Assembly: GCA_041739345.1 (NCBI GenBank)
Contig: JBGSNZ010000014.1
Span: 159,258 to 223,257, forward strand
Source: DIGJ01 sp041739345
GTDB taxonomy: Bacteria > Bacillota > Clostridia > Lachnospirales > Lachnospiraceae
Direction of reading: 5' to 3'
Length of the DNA stretch: 64,000 bases
Shown: positions 16,816 to 25,654 of the stretch, one piece after another
How the letters are laid out: each line of letters starts with the position of its first letter
Numbering within the stretch: the first letter of the stretch is position 1
The notes under the pieces: model-generated
Databases searched by the model: none
What the model was told of the DNA's origin: nothing
What the model saw: only the letters and a program-made list of their open reading frames with translations
Program-made: the position numbers and the translations under genes

Positions 16816-17583
16816 ATGGGAAAAAGAATTGCTATCATAACCGGGGCCAGTGGCGGACTGGGGAAAGAATTTGTTAAACTGTTACTACAAGAAGATCTGG
16901 ATGAAATCTGGGCAGTTGCAAGAAATCAGGAAAAACTGATGGCATTAAAGAAGGATTTGGGCAATCGCGTTGTGATTCTTTCAAAAGATTTAACAAAGAG
17001 TGCACAGGTACATACGATTGGAGAACTATTACAAGAGCAAAGCCCGGAGATTGTTTATTTAGTTAACAATGCAGGCATTGGAAAGATGGGGACGTATAAG
17101 GATTTCTCAGTGGATGAAATAGAATCAACCATTGCGATTAACTGTAGTGCAGTAGCAGCTTTATGTGCATTATGTATTCCTTATATGAAACAAGGAAGCA
17201 AAATTTTGAATATTTCATCCCAGGCCTCCTTCCAGCCGGTGGCATATATTAATCTATATGCGGCCACCAAAGCATTTGTCAGAAGTTATTCAAGAGCTTT
17301 GAACTTAGAACTGAAAAACACGGGAATTACGGTTACAGCTGTATGTCCAGGCTGGGTAGATACCGATTTGCTGAGGAAGGAAAGCAATAACGAGCCCATC
17401 AAATTTCCAGCATTGGTATCAGCAAAAACTGTTGCGGATAAAGCCTTGAAGGATGCAAAAAGAGGGAAAGATATGTCTGTGTGCACATTTTTTGTCAAAT
17501 GTATGCATTTGCTGGTAAAGATAGTCCCACAAAAAATGGCGATGCAATCCTATGCCCGGAGCCTCCAAAAATATCTGGAGTAG
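16816..17583 (+). CDS. Short-chain dehydrogenase/reductase (SDR)
   Basis: A 255-residue classical SDR that should oxidise or reduce an alcohol/carbonyl using NAD(P). It has TGASGGLG for the cofactor, NNAGIG, a catalytic Ser in NISSQAS and YAATK with the catalytic Tyr and Lys, followed by PGWVDTDLL. The C-terminal 40 residues contain a basic, hydrophobic helix that could touch the membrane. It lies between TetR and the HHxxxDG protein on one transcript, so its substrate may be the acyl acceptor or product of that enzyme. Confidence 0.88.
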   Translation: MGKRIAIITGASGGLGKEFVKLLLQEDLDEIWAVARNQEKLMALKKDLGNRVVILSKDLTKSAQVHTIGELLQEQSPEIVYLVNNAGIGKMGTYKDFSVDEIESTIAINCSAVAALCALCIPYMKQGSKILNISSQASFQPVAYINLYAATKAFVRSYSRALNLELKNTGITVTAVCPGWVDTDLLRKESNNEPIKFPALVSAKTVADKALKDAKRGKDMSVCTFFVKCMHLLVKIVPQKMAMQSYARSLQKYLE

Positions 17584-17609
17584 CGGAGTATGCGTTAAGG
17601 AGTTTGATT

Positions 17610-18881
17610 ATGAAAAATTACATATATTCAGAACGGGTGGACTTATTTGAACCCAACATATATATTGAGTTTCTCGTACAGATTACCGGATATCCGTCAA
17701 CGGATCAGCTGATTTTTGCAGTAAAGAAAGCCTTTGCCGCAAATGAAGCTACCATGTCCAAGATTGTACTAGAAAATGGAGTCGCATTTTATGAAAGAGT
17801 ACCAGAAAGCGGCTGCAAGGTAACAGTAACGAAGGAAGATTGGAAAGCGATTATCAGGGCAAATGAGAAAATCCCATTTTCCATTGATAAAGGGGAAATG
17901 ATGCGGGTTTTTATCCGATCTAATGATGAGGAGTGTTTTCTTTTTATCATGGCACACCATTTAGTAGGGGATGGAAAATCGATTACTTATTTTATAGAGG
18001 ATATTATGAAAGCGTTGAGCGGACAGAAGATAACCGATAAACCATTGCATCTGATAACAAAGGATTCATTTCCAAAGAAATCTGGTTTACCACTATGGGT
18101 AAAGATGTATGTAAATTTCTTTAATCAAAAATGGAAAAAAACAGGGCGTGATTTCTCATGGGCTGATTATTATCGTATTCATAATACTTATTGGAATGAA
18201 CGTACTTCAGTAAACATATATGAACATTTTTCAACAGAAGTGGTAAATAGGATTCATACACATGCAAAAGAGACAGGGGTGTCTTTTAATAGTTTCCTTG
18301 CGACCGCTTTTTTGGAAGCAAACAGAAATTGTCATACGCTTGGAATGGCGGTTGATGCTAGAATCGATGGAAATCGGTGCATGTCAAATCAGGCAACCGG
18401 GATAAGTGTCGATATCACCTATTCCGATAAAGTATCCTTTGATGAAAATGCCAGACGTTTACATCAGAAAGTTTATATGAAACTGAATCGACCGGTTATG
18501 AAATATTTCATTTTACAGTTTATGCCATCGTTTATACCAACTTTGGTGGATTCTATATTGTTACATACCTACGGGTTGTATCAGAATAAAACAACGGAAA
18601 AACTGGCTGGGATAATGGGATATACGAAGGGAAAGACCAGAGAGCTTGGTATTACGAATTTGACAAAACTAGATATCCCGAATGTATATGGTGCATACGG
18701 AATAAAAAAAGTGCAATTTATTCCTCCTGTGATTTCCTATGCAAGACACATAGTTGGAGTAGCAACGATGGAGGATGGAATGACGATTACCTATCATTAT
18801 ATGAGTGATCAAGATGATGAGAAAGAAAAAGAATTTTTTAACCGAGCAATTCAAACAATCAAGCTAAATGCATCTTATTAG
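17610..18881 (+). CDS. Condensation-domain-like (HHxxxDG) acyltransferase
   Basis: A 423-residue protein of the chloramphenicol-acetyltransferase/condensation fold. The active-site motif HHLVGDG is at residues 116-122 and a WADY...WNE segment follows; the second half has the usual latch-like region. Stand-alone members include alcohol O-acetyltransferases and PapA-type lipid acyltransferases; no carrier-protein or adenylation domain is nearby, so a peptide synthetase role is unlikely. The ATG at 17610 follows AAGGAG; the frame extends upstream into the SDR gene without a better site. Confidence 0.75.
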   Translation: MKNYIYSERVDLFEPNIYIEFLVQITGYPSTDQLIFAVKKAFAANEATMSKIVLENGVAFYERVPESGCKVTVTKEDWKAIIRANEKIPFSIDKGEMMRVFIRSNDEECFLFIMAHHLVGDGKSITYFIEDIMKALSGQKITDKPLHLITKDSFPKKSGLPLWVKMYVNFFNQKWKKTGRDFSWADYYRIHNTYWNERTSVNIYEHFSTEVVNRIHTHAKETGVSFNSFLATAFLEANRNCHTLGMAVDARIDGNRCMSNQATGISVDITYSDKVSFDENARRLHQKVYMKLNRPVMKYFILQFMPSFIPTLVDSILLHTYGLYQNKTTEKLAGIMGYTKGKTRELGITNLTKLDIPNVYGAYGIKKVQFIPPVISYARHIVGVATMEDGMTITYHYMSDQDDEKEKEFFNRAIQTIKLNASY

Positions 18882-18900
18882 AAGTAGAAAGGAGCATTCA

Positions 18901-19329
18901 ATGACCGTACAAGAATTACAAGCAAAAGGAGCAATCTACTTTGAAAATATCCAGACCGGATTCGAAAACCAGGATTCCCAGACAATCATACTATCTGAAG
19001 AAGAAGCCCGTAAAATGTTTTGCGAAATGTGGATAGCATCTGGAAAATTGGATGGTTTTGTGGATTTTTATTATTACCGTCTCAAGCCTGAGGAAAAATC
19101 AAAAGTAGAATCTATCCTAAGTACGTCAGAAATCGAATTCCTACATGAACAGAATCCAGACCCAGAGGAACTTGTTTTTCCAATCAATGAGACGCTTCTC
19201 GATATTGTAGTGAAGTTAAATGCCAGTGAAATGCTTTTTTCTACGCTATATTTTACAAAAGAGAAAAGTACCTGGTGGGGAAATTACAAACAGGAATATA
19301 TCGTATTCCGACCAAAGAGTATAAAATAA
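18901..19329 (+). CDS. Hypothetical small soluble protein
   Basis: A 142-residue acidic protein without signal peptide or membrane helix. It is rich in Glu, Lys and aromatic residues (DGFVDFYYYRLKPEEKSKVESIL; TWWGNYKQEYIVF). The ATG at 18901 follows AAAGGAG. It sits 19 nt after the acyltransferase and before a 36-codon gene, and so belongs to the same TetR-controlled transcript. I do not recognise the family. Confidence 0.6.
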   Translation: MTVQELQAKGAIYFENIQTGFENQDSQTIILSEEEARKMFCEMWIASGKLDGFVDFYYYRLKPEEKSKVESILSTSEIEFLHEQNPDPEELVFPINETLLDIVVKLNASEMLFSTLYFTKEKSTWWGNYKQEYIVFRPKSIK

Positions 19330-19401
19330 AGTCGATAGTATATAGCAGTAAAATGAATTTAAGAGTATAATTAATGAAAAGAATGATTGGAGGTAATTAA
19401 A

Positions 19402-19512
19402 ATGGCAGATAAAAGCCCTAAGAAAAAAGAAGAAAAGAAGAAGAAAGCAGAAAGAAATGTTGCTGATTCTACATCTTCAAAGCCAGCAAAAAAACCAAAA
19501 AAGACATATTAA
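19402..19512 (+). CDS. 36-residue lysine-rich small protein
   Basis: A 36-codon frame with a very strong ribosome site (TTGGAGG, 8 nt before the ATG). The product begins MADKSPKKKEEKKKKAE and ends KPAKKPKKTY; about 40% of the residues are Lys. It would be an unfolded, strongly basic peptide that could bind nucleic acid, ribosomes or acidic membrane surfaces. It lies 72 nt after the 142-residue protein and just before the operon terminator. It is below the usual gene-calling size. Confidence 0.6.
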   Translation: MADKSPKKKEEKKKKAERNVADSTSSKPAKKPKKTY

Positions 19513-19567
19513 GGTTATTAGCAAGTAGGCATGATTGTATTTATAGTAGTCCAATTATATAATGTAG

Positions 19568-19605
19568 TGACAGCTAATTAATAAGATTAGCTGTCATATT
19601 TTTTT
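19568..19605 (+). terminator. Terminator of the SDR operon
   Basis: Eleven-nucleotide perfect arms (TGACAGCTAAT / ATTAGCTGTCA), a 7-nt loop and a T-rich tail. Confidence 0.85.
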
Positions 19606-19613
19606 GAAAAAAG

Positions 19614-19643
19614 TTGACATGAGCATATAGATAATGATATAGT
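19614..19643 (+). promoter_or_regulatory. Promoter of the RNase J gene
   Basis: TTGACA, 18-nt spacer, TATAGT. It implies an untranslated leader of about 290 nt, unusually long for this window. Confidence 0.65.
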
Positions 19644-19941
19644 AAAATTAATTGTGTGTACGGAAAAATATTAAAAATTCAAATTCGCAGCTAGGAGAAA
19701 TTCTCTTAGCCTAAGCTTTTAAGGGATTATTATACCAATTGATATTATGATTCTGTGAAAAGAAATGTGTATTTTGTTTTGAGGAATAGGCGGATAGATA
19801 GAAGAAAATCATATATATTATACAAGTAGAATGTCTCTGATAGGAAGAGATTTTTTTGGATTTGTATTTTTGCGAAGATAGATAATATTTAACCATAAGA
19901 TATAACAAAGGGCGCAATCTGCGCAGAAAGATAGGAGTTAG
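19644..19941 (+). other. Long 5' leader of RNase J with a hairpin
   Basis: No convincing gene lies here. Near its start a hairpin forms from GCTAGGAG (19690-19697) and CTCTTAGC (19703-19710). The rest is AT-rich. RNase J acts on 5' ends and transcripts of RNA-decay enzymes are often self-regulated through their leaders, so a regulatory role is plausible but not shown. Confidence 0.4.
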
Positions 19942-21621
19942 ATGAAAGAAAATAATGATTTAAATGAAAAAAAGGTAAAAATTATCCCACTTGGTGGACT
20001 AGTAAAGATTGGAATGAATATTACAGCCTTTGAATATGAAGACAGTATTATTATTGTTGATTGCGGAATATCTTTTCCAGAAGATGAGATGTTAGGTATT
20101 GATCTCGTTATTCCAGATGTTTCTTACTTAATCGATAATATTGCGAAAGTAAAAGGCTTTTTTATTACACATGGGCATGAAGACCATATAGGTGCGCTAC
20201 CTTATGTATTAAAAGATTTGAATGTTCCGGTTTATGCAACAAAATTAACACAAGGCTTAATCGAGTTAAAATTGAAAGAGCATAATCTATTAAAGAAAAC
20301 GAAAAGAAAAACAGTAAAACATGGGCAGTCTATCAATCTAGGTGGATTTAGAGTGGAATTTATAAAGACAAATCACAGTATCGCGGATGCTTCTGCGTTA
20401 GCAATCTATTCACCAGCAGGTATTATCTTGCATACCGGAGATTTTAAAATCGACTATACACCTTTATTTGGTGATCCAATCGATTTGCAAAGGTTCGCTG
20501 AAATTGGGAAAAAGGGTGTACTAGCTCTTATGATTGATAGTACAAATGCACAACGTCCTGGTTATACAACATCAGAAAAATTAGTTGCAAATACTTTTCA
20601 TAATCTATTTCATGAAAATAAAACAAACCGAATGATTGTAGCTACCTTTGCATCAAATGTAGACAGGGTTCAGCAAATTATGAATACTGCATTTGAATTT
20701 GGAAGAAAGGTTGTAATCCAAGGAAGAAGTATGGTAAATGTAATCAATGTTGCATCGGAACTTGGTTATATTAAAATTCCTGAAAATACGGTAATTGAAG
20801 TGGAACAAATGAAAAACTATCCGGATGAAAAACTAGTTATTGTAACAACTGGAAGTCAGGGAGAATCCATGGCGGCGCTATCTAGAATGGCAGATTCATC
20901 CCATAAGACGATTTCCATTAAGCCAGGAGATCATATTATTTTCAGTTCGACTCCTATTCCAGGAAATGAAAAGGCAGTTTCGAAAGTTATCAACGAGCTT
21001 TCTATGAAAGGCGCAGAGATAATCTATCAGGATACACATGTTTCGGGACATGCATGCCAAGAAGAATTGAAATTGATTTATTCATTACTTCAGCCTCAAT
21101 ATGTGATTCCTGTACATGGAGAATATAAACATTTGAAAGCGCAAGAAAAGATAGCAAATTCGATAGGAATTGCAAAGGAAAATATATTTATATTACAGGC
21201 CGGAAATGTTTTAGAGTTATCCAAGGAACAAGGTAGTGTTGTAGGACAGGTCAAAGCTGGTGAAATCTTTGTTGATGGATTAGGTGTTGGTGACGTAGGA
21301 AATATTGTTATTAGAGACAGACATACGTTATCTGAAAATGGATTGATCATAGTAATTGTTGGAATAGAAAAATCAAGTAATCAGATTGTATCAGGACCAG
21401 ATGTAGTATCCCGTGGTTTTGTATATGTAAGAGAAGCAGATGATCTAATGAATAAAATAAGAAAGACGGCAAGAAAAAGTGTAGATAAATGTGTAGAAAA
21501 TAATATTACAGACTGGGGAAAAATAAAAACAATAATAAAAGATGATATGGGTGATTTTCTATGGAAGGAAATGAAAAGAAATCCACTTATTATGCCTATT
21601 ATAATGGAAGTCGACAGATAA
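19942..21621 (+). CDS. rnj: Ribonuclease J
   Basis: A 559-residue metallo-beta-lactamase/beta-CASP ribonuclease that degrades and matures RNA from the 5' end and also cuts internally. The zinc motif HGHEDHIGAL and further ligands (NHSIADA, HTGDFKID) are present, as are beta-CASP motifs (DSTNAQRPGYT, ATFASNVDR, GRSM, HVSGHACQEEL, PVHGEYKHL). The C-terminal domain is present and length is normal. ATAGGAG precedes the ATG. It is monocistronic, with its own promoter and terminator. Confidence 0.95.
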   Translation: MKENNDLNEKKVKIIPLGGLVKIGMNITAFEYEDSIIIVDCGISFPEDEMLGIDLVIPDVSYLIDNIAKVKGFFITHGHEDHIGALPYVLKDLNVPVYATKLTQGLIELKLKEHNLLKKTKRKTVKHGQSINLGGFRVEFIKTNHSIADASALAIYSPAGIILHTGDFKIDYTPLFGDPIDLQRFAEIGKKGVLALMIDSTNAQRPGYTTSEKLVANTFHNLFHENKTNRMIVATFASNVDRVQQIMNTAFEFGRKVVIQGRSMVNVINVASELGYIKIPENTVIEVEQMKNYPDEKLVIVTTGSQGESMAALSRMADSSHKTISIKPGDHIIFSSTPIPGNEKAVSKVINELSMKGAEIIYQDTHVSGHACQEELKLIYSLLQPQYVIPVHGEYKHLKAQEKIANSIGIAKENIFILQAGNVLELSKEQGSVVGQVKAGEIFVDGLGVGDVGNIVIRDRHTLSENGLIIVIVGIEKSSNQIVSGPDVVSRGFVYVREADDLMNKIRKTARKSVDKCVENNITDWGKIKTIIKDDMGDFLWKEMKRNPLIMPIIMEVDR

Positions 21622-21633
21622 TCCACACGATGC

Positions 21634-21676
21634 AGAACCGTATTAGATTTAATCAATCTATACGGTTCTTTTTTTA
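21634..21676 (+). terminator. Intrinsic terminator of RNase J
   Basis: AGAACCGTA pairs with TACGGTTCT, with an inner AGATT/AATCT stem; a run of seven Ts follows. Confidence 0.88.
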
Positions 21677-21808
21677 GATATAAATGAATTGCTTCGAATC
21701 GATATATAAGAATTTAATATGAAACGAGACTGGTTTACGGTATAATAATAAAACATAGATTATCAAAAATACATGGTAACAATAGTCAATACAAAATGGA
21801 GGGTTAAC

Positions 21809-22432
21809 ATGATTAAAAAACTTATTTTAGTAACATCGCCGCCAGCATGTGGAAAAACTTATATTTCAAAGGCATTGGCAAGACGTCTCAAACATGTTGT
21901 ATATCTAGATAAAGATACGTTAATTACATTATCAAAACAAATCTTTGTAGTGGCGGAGGAACCATATAACCGTAGCAGCGATTACTTTGAAGAGAATATC
22001 AGAAATTATGAATATGCCTGCGTGGTAGATCTTGCCCTAGAGGCGCTTGAATATGATGATATCGTTTTGATTAATGCTCCATTTACACGCGAAATACGAG
22101 ATATAGAATATATGCATCAATTAAAAAAGAAGCTAGAGGAAAAGGATGCAACCCTGGTTGTAGTCTGGGTGGAGACGTCTCCAAAGATTGTGCATGAGCG
22201 AATGATAGCAAGAAACTCAGACAGGGATACCTGGAAATTAGAAAACTGGGAGGAATATATTGCAGGATGTAATTTTCAGATTCCAGAAAATTTGGATGAT
22301 CCTAAAATAAAGGATGATTTATTGGTTTTTCATAATAACAATGAGGAGGAATTTGAAACCTCCATGAAGGACATTATGCGGATACTGGAAGAGACGATGG
22401 ATACCTCTAGTAGTGGACTGATTGAAAATTGA
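21809..22432 (+). CDS. P-loop kinase-like ATPase
   Basis: A 207-residue cytoplasmic P-loop protein. Residues ~5-17 carry Walker A (LVTSPPACGKTY); a LVVVWVETSPKIVHERMIAR segment resembles the lid/arginine region of shikimate-, gluconate- and zeta-toxin-like kinases. It could phosphorylate a small molecule; the substrate is unknown. GGAGG lies 5 nt before the ATG at 21809; an ATG 12 codons upstream has no ribosome site. It is a single gene between RNase J and TraX. Confidence 0.7.
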   Translation: MIKKLILVTSPPACGKTYISKALARRLKHVVYLDKDTLITLSKQIFVVAEEPYNRSSDYFEENIRNYEYACVVDLALEALEYDDIVLINAPFTREIRDIEYMHQLKKKLEEKDATLVVVWVETSPKIVHERMIARNSDRDTWKLENWEEYIAGCNFQIPENLDDPKIKDDLLVFHNNNEEEFETSMKDIMRILEETMDTSSSGLIEN

Positions 22433-22449
22433 AAATTTGTAAGTATATG

Positions 22450-22478
22450 TTGACTTATTTTTAAATAAATTATATTAT
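22450..22478 (+). promoter_or_regulatory. Promoter of the TraX-like gene
   Basis: TTGACT, 17-nt spacer, TATTAT. Confidence 0.6.
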
Positions 22479-22544
22479 GGAAAAAATAGGAAAATGTTAA
22501 TGTATTCGATAGATTCGTTGAATAGCTAAAAGGGGGAGTAGTTT

Positions 22545-23567
22545 ATGGACGGTATTACAGTATCAAGTATGGATACGGTAGAGGAAACGAAGAGAAAGGG
22601 AATCAGTGGTAGCACTTTGAAATTAGTTGCAATCATTACTATGTTGATTGACCATACGGCAGCAATAATTTTGGATAATATACTTATAAAAAAAGGTATG
22701 TATGCGTTAGATTGGTCGAATAGAAGTGAGGTAGATAAATTTATTTCTGAAAATGGACTATTGTATAATATAGATTCTATCATGAGAAGCATAGGAAGGT
22801 TGGCATTTCCAATTTTTTGTTTTTTATTGGTGGAAGGTATTATACATACACATAATAAATGGAAATATACGTTTCGTTTAGCATTGTTTGCGTTAATTTC
22901 AGAAATACCATTCGATTTAGCGTTTTCTGGAAAAATGTTTTATTGGGGATACCAAAGTGTATATTTTACATTACTCATCGGAGTGCTTGTTATGATTGGG
23001 TTTGAGTATGTTAATAATGTATTCAAAGATAAAAAATGGCTTCCTTTATTGGCAGTTGTAGGGGCGATTTTGGGTGGATGTAGCATTCCTTATTTTATCG
23101 ATAATATCTTGGCACCGCATTTTATGGCTTATTACACCGGAGAAGAAATTAGTAGACCAATTTACATTATAATGGCAGTAGTATTTAGTGTTATCATGAT
23201 ATTGGTATATGTAATTAGGAGCAAGAAAAAATCGCTGAATTCAACCAGTATTATATTTGCAAATGGTGCAATTTTATTTGCAGGTATGTTTTTAGCAAAA
23301 CTGCTTAATACGGATTATTCTGCATTCGGTGTACTAACGATAGCAATTATGTATATACTTCGTAGGAATCAATTTAATTCTATGTTAGGCGGATGCCTTA
23401 CCTTGACTATCATGTCATATGGTGAAATCAGTTCTTTGTTTGATTTACTTTTGATACGTTTATATAACGGAAAACGTGGACTAAATCTAAAATATGTATT
23501 TTACCTATTTTACCCGGTACATTTATTTATATTATATTTAATCTGCTATTTCATGAAAATTATCTGA
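22545..23567 (+). CDS. TraX family membrane protein
   Basis: A 340-residue polytopic membrane protein of the TraX family. The family-typical start STLKLVAIITMLIDHTAA and the segment IGRLAFPIFCFLLVEGIIHT...RLALFALISEIPFDLAF are clear. F-plasmid TraX acetylates pilin, but chromosomal copies in Firmicutes stand alone and are related in layout to acyltransferase-3 proteins, so surface acylation is a fair guess. No conjugation genes are nearby. AAGGGGGAG precedes the ATG. Confidence 0.8.
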   Translation: MDGITVSSMDTVEETKRKGISGSTLKLVAIITMLIDHTAAIILDNILIKKGMYALDWSNRSEVDKFISENGLLYNIDSIMRSIGRLAFPIFCFLLVEGIIHTHNKWKYTFRLALFALISEIPFDLAFSGKMFYWGYQSVYFTLLIGVLVMIGFEYVNNVFKDKKWLPLLAVVGAILGGCSIPYFIDNILAPHFMAYYTGEEISRPIYIIMAVVFSVIMILVYVIRSKKKSLNSTSIIFANGAILFAGMFLAKLLNTDYSAFGVLTIAIMYILRRNQFNSMLGGCLTLTIMSYGEISSLFDLLLIRLYNGKRGLNLKYVFYLFYPVHLFILYLICYFMKII

Positions 23568-23619
23568 TATGAATTACTAAGACCCAATATTATCGTAGTG
23601 ATAGAGAATTTTAATTTTT

Positions 23620-23662
23620 AGACCCAGATTGGATTAAATAATCAGCCAGTCTGAGTCTTTTT
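23620..23662 (+). terminator. Intrinsic terminator after TraX
   Basis: Thirteen-nucleotide arms (23620-23632 and 23646-23658) pair with two wobble positions; a T run follows. Confidence 0.75.
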
Positions 23663-23746
23663 TAGTTCAAGAAACGAAAAAAACTGTAACATTATATGGA
23701 TTCGATTGTTATATGATTAGAACAGGAAGAAAGAGAGGTGAAAAAT

Positions 23747-24256
23747 TTGGACAGCGAGTTGCTTTTGCAGCTATATGAACGATATTGGAATGAAATATAT
23801 TTATACATTTTTTCTTTGTGTCATAGTCATAGTTTGGCAGAAGACATACTACAAGAGACCTTTATGAAAGCGATTTTATCTTTACCAAATAATCATGCAA
23901 ATATGCGAGCATGGCTATATATGGTTGCGAGAAATCTTTGTTTTAATTGTATGAAAAAAGAAAGAAATGTGCTATTGACAAATCAAATACAAGATGTGAT
24001 AGATAGAAAACAATTACAGGAAGATTTAATTCAAATATTGCTTAAAAAAGAAGAAAAAAGATTTTTATACGAAGCGTTGTCCAAATTGTCTGTCCCTAAA
24101 AAAGAAATCCTACTATTACAGTATTTTTGTACGTTAAGTCAAAAAGAAATAGCAGCAATCTTACATATAACTCCGGAAAATGTGCGAGTGCTTTCATACC
24201 GCGCAAAGAAGGAATTAAAATCGTATTTGGAGGCGAATGGTTATGAGATATCATGA
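23747..24256 (+). CDS. ECF-type RNA polymerase sigma factor
   Basis: A 169-residue sigma-70 family factor. Region 2 covers residues ~10-80 (YLYIFSLCHSHSLAEDILQETFMKAILSL...MRAWLYMVARN), region 4 the last 55 residues (LSQKEIAAILHITPENVRVLSYRAKKELKSYL). It should direct polymerase to a small stress regulon. I favour the TTG at 23747, 6 nt after GAGGTG; a GTG at 23738 is the alternative. Its 3' end overlaps the anti-sigma gene by 14 nt, so the pair is translationally coupled. Confidence 0.88.
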   Translation: MDSELLLQLYERYWNEIYLYIFSLCHSHSLAEDILQETFMKAILSLPNNHANMRAWLYMVARNLCFNCMKKERNVLLTNQIQDVIDRKQLQEDLIQILLKKEEKRFLYEALSKLSVPKKEILLLQYFCTLSQKEIAAILHITPENVRVLSYRAKKELKSYLEANGYEIS

Positions 24257-25490
24257 ATTGATAGAGCAATACAAAAAAGGAGAACTAGATGAGTATCAAA
24301 AAGCAAAAGTCGAAGCAGATATTGAAAGACAGGATGCAATCAGCGACTATTTGTATGAAGAGGAAATGATACCAGGAATGGGGGATTCCTTTGAAGAAAG
24401 TACGCAAGCTTTGGATTCTTCTATGGAATATGAGGCGCAATCTGAAAAGGATTTTGTAAGAATGGTAAATAAATCAATTCGAAAATCATTCATTAAGCTT
24501 GGAATAACCGTTTTTACAATAACAATCGCAGTAGCAATTTTTATACAGTTTGCCCTGCCACATATCGTATCATCTTTTTATTATAATCCGGGAAAAGCAA
24601 TTGGTGAAAATGAAAATCTGATAAGTTTGGATATGGCAGTTTATACAGAGCTTTTCATTCCTGGTAATGTTAGAGATAACGTGAGCGTAGACGCCAATGG
24701 ATATGGTGATTATGACATCTGCATTAATCAGAATGTAAGCTATAATAATTCATTTACAAATCTTGCAGGAAAGGTAAAAAAGGGTAAAATGATATTATAC
24801 GATTCAAACATTTTAAAAAAGCCGACAGGAAATGCGTTTGCATGGTTTCAGATATTTGGTGACACATCAAAATCTTTGGATGAATTGGTTGAGGATGGAC
24901 AGCAAATCTTTTGTGCAGCAGGTAATCAAAAACAGGCAACCCAAACGTTGCAAAATCTAGATGAAAAGGGAAAATACATGGCATATGTTACGTTGAATCG
25001 TATGATGGATTATGAGGATTTTATAGAATTCTCAGAAAAAGTAGATTCTTTTTCAGCGGGATGGTGTGCGGTTTGTACAAACAGTCCAGACGAAAAAAAT
25101 GATAGCATGTTCCATGCGGATAATATAGGCTTTCAATACGATTTACAAAAATCAACTTCTCTAAGATGGGATAAGGAAAAGTATCCCAATTTGCTCCTTT
25201 GGGATACAGACAATGTAGGAGATGAAGATACAAAGAAATTGGAACAAAAAATGAAGACAGAAAAGTTTATGAAAACTCATCTAGTAAGCATGCTTGAATA
25301 TACGTCAGAACAGAAGGAATTTTCAGATATGATGGATGAAGACATCTATAGTCTTAAAAAAGCAGCAGATTATATACAAAATCATGGAATAACTGTATAT
25401 GGGTTTGCAGCTATTATGAATAAGAAAGATGCATTGAAAGCGAATGAAATGGAAGAAGTATATGAAATTTATACACAACCTTTGAGATAA
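24243..25490 (+). CDS. Membrane-anchored anti-sigma factor
   Basis: A 415-residue protein that probably sequesters the sigma factor encoded just upstream. The N-terminal ~80 residues are cytoplasmic and charged (LIEQYKKGELDEYQKAKVEADIERQD), followed by one membrane helix (LGITVFTITIAVAIFIQFALP) and a ~310-residue extracellular domain. This is the layout of the Sigma_reg_N/Sigma_reg_C proteins of Clostridia. The ATG at 24243 lies 9 nt after GGAGG within the end of the sigma gene. The signal sensed outside is not known. Confidence 0.8.
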   Translation: MRYHELIEQYKKGELDEYQKAKVEADIERQDAISDYLYEEEMIPGMGDSFEESTQALDSSMEYEAQSEKDFVRMVNKSIRKSFIKLGITVFTITIAVAIFIQFALPHIVSSFYYNPGKAIGENENLISLDMAVYTELFIPGNVRDNVSVDANGYGDYDICINQNVSYNNSFTNLAGKVKKGKMILYDSNILKKPTGNAFAWFQIFGDTSKSLDELVEDGQQIFCAAGNQKQATQTLQNLDEKGKYMAYVTLNRMMDYEDFIEFSEKVDSFSAGWCAVCTNSPDEKNDSMFHADNIGFQYDLQKSTSLRWDKEKYPNLLLWDTDNVGDEDTKKLEQKMKTEKFMKTHLVSMLEYTSEQKEFSDMMDEDIYSLKKAADYIQNHGITVYGFAAIMNKKDALKANEMEEVYEIYTQPLR

Positions 25491-25654
25491 TGGTTAAAAG
25501 AAAGTGTGAGTACCTAAAAGAAATTCAAAATTAAAGAAAATTCAGTATTTTTATAAAGATTTCAATTTTGTTCAAGGTGTAGTATAATGAAGAAATAACA
25601 AATTGAATCGTTGAATAATATACGTGGTAGATAAATGAGGAGCTGCAAAAAACT

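Noticed and set aside
22545..23567. Conjugative element suggested by the TraX label
   Set aside because: No other transfer, relaxase or integrase gene is present; chromosomal TraX-like genes are common in Firmicutes.
23685..23710. Autoregulated ECF promoter (TGTAAC) before the sigma gene at 23747
   Set aside because: The nearest CGAT-like -10 is only 12 nt downstream, too short for ECF promoters, and no consensus element sits at 16-17 nt.
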